A stretch of 17,233 nt of DNA, from the NCBI GenBank assembly GCA_002371375.1, contig DFIB01000079.1, forward strand, positions 1-17,233, in the 5' to 3' direction. The notes below the pieces were generated by a model that saw only the letters and a program-made list of their open reading frames with translations, was not told where the DNA came from and ran no database searches. This stretch comes from Mageeibacillus sp. UBA3708. Its GTDB lineage: Bacteria > Bacillota > Clostridia > Saccharofermentanales > Saccharofermentanaceae. Position numbers and translations under genes: made by a program. Of the stretch, positions 15,734-17,233 are shown piece by piece (positions within the stretch are counted from its first letter, which is position 1; each line of letters starts with the position of its first letter).

Positions 15734-16845
15734 TACCCTGCCTCGACATAAAGGACGGCAGAGTCGTGAAGGGCGTTAACTTCGTATCCTTAAGAGATGC
15801 GGGCGATCCTGTCGAGTGTGCAAAGCAGTATAACATGGCGGGTGCCGACGAGCTTGTTTTCCTCGACATTACTGCAACGCTGGAAGCGAGAGATACTGTT
15901 GCCGACCTTGCAAAAAGAGTTGCAGATGAAGTATTTATTCCATTTACGATAGGCGGCGGCATCAGGACAACACAGGATATCAGAGACATATTGAATGCGG
16001 GCGCCGACAAGGTATCGCTCAATTCGGCGGCTGTGAAGAACCCTGATTTTGTCAGTGAGGCATCTGAGATGTTCGGTGCCCAGTGCATCGTTGTTGCAAT
16101 AGACGTCAAGTCCCGTGAAGACAGGGAGAAGTTCCCTTCGGGATATGAGGTGGTCATTGCAGGCGGAACGAAGCCCACGGGCATCGATGCTTTGTGGTGG
16201 GCGAAGGAAGTCGTAAGGCTCGGTGCAGGTGAGATCCTCCTGACGTCCATGGACCGCGACGGAACAAAGAGCGGTTTTGATAACGTGATCACATCAATGA
16301 TCGCAGATAATGTCAATGTTCCCGTTATCGCATCCGGCGGAGCGGGCAGTATGGAGGACTTCTACGACGGTATCGTCAGCGGAAGGGCTGATGCGGTACT
16401 GGCGGCAAGTCTGTTCCATTTCGGTGAGATAAAGATAAGTGATCTCAAGGAATATCTGGCAGGCAGGGGCATTCCCGTCAGGCAGATATCGAAGGAGCTC
16501 GATATGTGGGCACACATGAAGAAGAATTCTGACGGACTTGTTCCGGTCGTGTGCCAGGATCATGCAACGGATGAGGTGCTGATGGTGGCTTATATGAACA
16601 ATGAGGCTTTCGAGCTGACATGCAGAACGGGTTATATGCACTACTATTCGAGGTCGCGCAATACGCTCTGGAAGAAGGGTGAGACGTCAGGCCATGTCCA
16701 GAAGGTTATCTCGGCATCGATCGATTGTGACAGGGATACGCTCCTGTATAAGATCGAACAGACGGGTGCCGCTTGTCATACGGGCAACAGGTCATGCTTC
16801 TATACGCCGCTTGACGAGTGGCAGCTTGATACAGCAGAAGAATAA
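15715..16845 (+). CDS. hisF: Bifunctional HisF-HisI fusion: IGP synthase cyclase and phosphoribosyl-AMP cyclohydrolase
   Basis: This single 376-residue frame carries two enzymes. Residues 1-256 are His[16 protein letters not shown] with D11, [11 protein letters not shown] with D130, [13 protein letters not shown], and [11 protein letters not shown]. HisF uses ammonia from HisH to make imidazole glycerol phosphate and AICAR. Residues about 264-376 are HisI, which opens the adenine ring of phosphoribosyl-AMP (step 3). They include [14 protein letters not shown], the metal-binding D337/D339/D341 with C338 in DCDRD, and C354 and C361 in [10 protein letters not shown]. The junction near 257-264 (QISKELDM) is short, and no stop or start separates the halves. 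HisI is more often free or fused to HisE; here HisE is separate, 17 bases downstream. The base calls show no sign of frameshift, and all expected catalytic residues of both halves are present. Confidence 0.93.
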   Translation: MLTKRIIPCLDIKDGRVVKGVNFVSLRDAGDPVECAKQYNMAGADELVFLDITATLEARDTVADLAKRVADEVFIPFTIGGGIRTTQDIRDILNAGADKVSLNSAAVKNPDFVSEASEMFGAQCIVVAIDVKSREDREKFPSGYEVVIAGGTKPTGIDALWWAKEVVRLGAGEILLTSMDRDGTKSGFDNVITSMIADNVNVPVIASGGAGSMEDFYDGIVSGRADAVLAASLFHFGEIKISDLKEYLAGRGIPVRQISKELDMWAHMKKNSDGLVPVVCQDHATDEVLMVAYMNNEAFELTCRTGYMHYYSRSRNTLWKKGETSGHVQKVISASIDCDRDTLLYKIEQTGAACHTGNRSCFYTPLDEWQLDTAEE

Positions 16846-16862
16846 ACAAAGGAGAATAGTAT

Positions 16863-17141
16863 ATGGATATTTTGGGTGAACTTTACAGTGTTGTTCTTGA
16901 CCGCAAGGCAAATCCGGTCGAGGGATCATACACGAATTATCTTCTCAGCAAGGGAACCGAGAAGATCGCCAAGAAAGTCGGTGAGGAGGCAGTAGAGACT
17001 GCCATCGCTGCGGCAAAGGCTGACAAGCAGGAGATAATAGGCGAGATAGCCGATGTTATCTATCACGTTCTTGTCCTCATGGCCGACCAGGATATTACTC
17101 CCGAGGATGTCGAGAAAGAATTAAAATCCCGCAGAGGTTGA
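16863..17141 (+). CDS. hisE: Phosphoribosyl-ATP pyrophosphatase
   Basis: HisE hydrolyses phosphoribosyl-ATP to phosphoribosyl-AMP and pyrophosphate, step 2 of the pathway. The 92-residue all-alpha protein has the metal-binding pattern of this NTP-pyrophosphatase family: E42xxE45 in GEEAVETAIAA and E61xxD64 in GEIADVIYH, preceded by SYTNYLLSKGTEKIAKKVG. AAAGGAG at 16848-16854 lies 8 bases before the ATG. It is the last his gene and completes the early steps with HisG and the HisI half of the upstream fusion. Confidence 0.95.
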   Translation: MDILGELYSVVLDRKANPVEGSYTNYLLSKGTEKIAKKVGEEAVETAIAAAKADKQEIIGEIADVIYHVLVLMADQDITPEDVEKELKSRRG

Positions 17142-17143
17142 TG

Positions 17144-17172
17144 TTGACTTAAGGACACACCTGTGATAGAAT
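17144..17172 (+). promoter_or_regulatory. Candidate promoter after hisE
   Basis: TTGACT (17144-17149) and TAGAAT (17167-17172) are 17 bases apart, each one mismatch from consensus. It begins 3 bases after the hisE stop and points out of the window. It probably drives the next gene, which is not visible; the start would fall near 17179. Confidence 0.55.
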
Positions 17173-17183
17173 TTTCAAGCTAA

Positions 17184-17205
17184 AACCCGCTGAGGTTCTT
17201 TTTTT
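17184..17205 (+). terminator. Weak stem followed by a T7 run
   Basis: AACC (17184-17187) can pair with GGTT (17194-17197) across a six-base loop, one base before seven T residues (17199-17205). The stem is short for a rho-independent terminator. It may end the his transcript inefficiently or be leader sequence of the next gene. Confidence 0.3.
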
Positions 17206-17233
17206 ATTGCGCCTAAAACACGGGAAAGCAGTA

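Noticed and set aside
1..17233. CRISPR array, insertion sequence, tRNA or prophage genes
   Set aside because: I saw no regularly spaced repeats, no transposase or integrase motifs and no tRNA cloverleaf with a GTTCRANNC arm in the non-coding stretches.

Overview
The window looks like a chromosomal segment of a low- to mid-GC anaerobic Firmicute of the class Clostridia. The evidence is a WalRK/VicRK-type two-component system next to walJ and rlmH, Gram-positive Shine-Dalgarno sequences (AGGAGG, AAAGGAG), sigma-A-like promoters with TTGACA/TATAAT hexamers, and a compact his operon that pairs hisZ with short-form hisG. I cannot name the genus from sequence alone.

Region 1 (1-419) is the 3' end of an rRNA operon: the tail of 23S rRNA, a spacer without tRNA, 5S rRNA and a strong intrinsic terminator. 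Region 2 (552-5868) is a tightly packed plus-strand operon: an OmpR-class response regulator, a single-TM histidine kinase with a long C-terminal tail, murA (first committed step of peptidoglycan synthesis), a WalJ-type metallo-beta-lactamase-fold protein and rlmH. This resembles the streptococcal vicRKX and bacillar walRKHIJ-rlmH clusters, with murA between the kinase and walJ.

Region 3 (5869-6801) is a small accessory patch between the two housekeeping operons. It holds a decayed plus-strand fragment that resembles both ends of a HipA-like kinase, and an intact minus-strand toxin-antitoxin pair (RelE/ParE-like toxin, ribbon-helix-helix-like antitoxin) with its own promoter.

Region 4 (6869-17141) is a histidine operon: hisZ-hisG-hisD-hisC-hisB-[560-aa membrane protein]-purC-hisH-hisA-hisF/hisI fusion-hisE. 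Most genes overlap or are separated by a few bases. It starts from a consensus promoter (TTGACA-16-TATAAT). Two tandem perfect palindromes with the same half-site lie immediately downstream of the -10 and probably form a repressor operator. Together the his genes encode every step from PRPP plus ATP to histidine except histidinol-phosphatase, which must be elsewhere. purC fits metabolically because HisF/HisH release AICAR, the purine intermediate downstream of the PurC product. The membrane protein has no obvious link to histidine. Past hisE there is another promoter-like sequence and a T-run, and the window then ends.

Most of the window is ordinary core metabolism. The parts most worth a second look are the tandem his operator, the HisF-HisI fusion, the membrane-protein gene inside the his operon, the hipA-like remnant, and the kinase's unexplained 260-residue tail.
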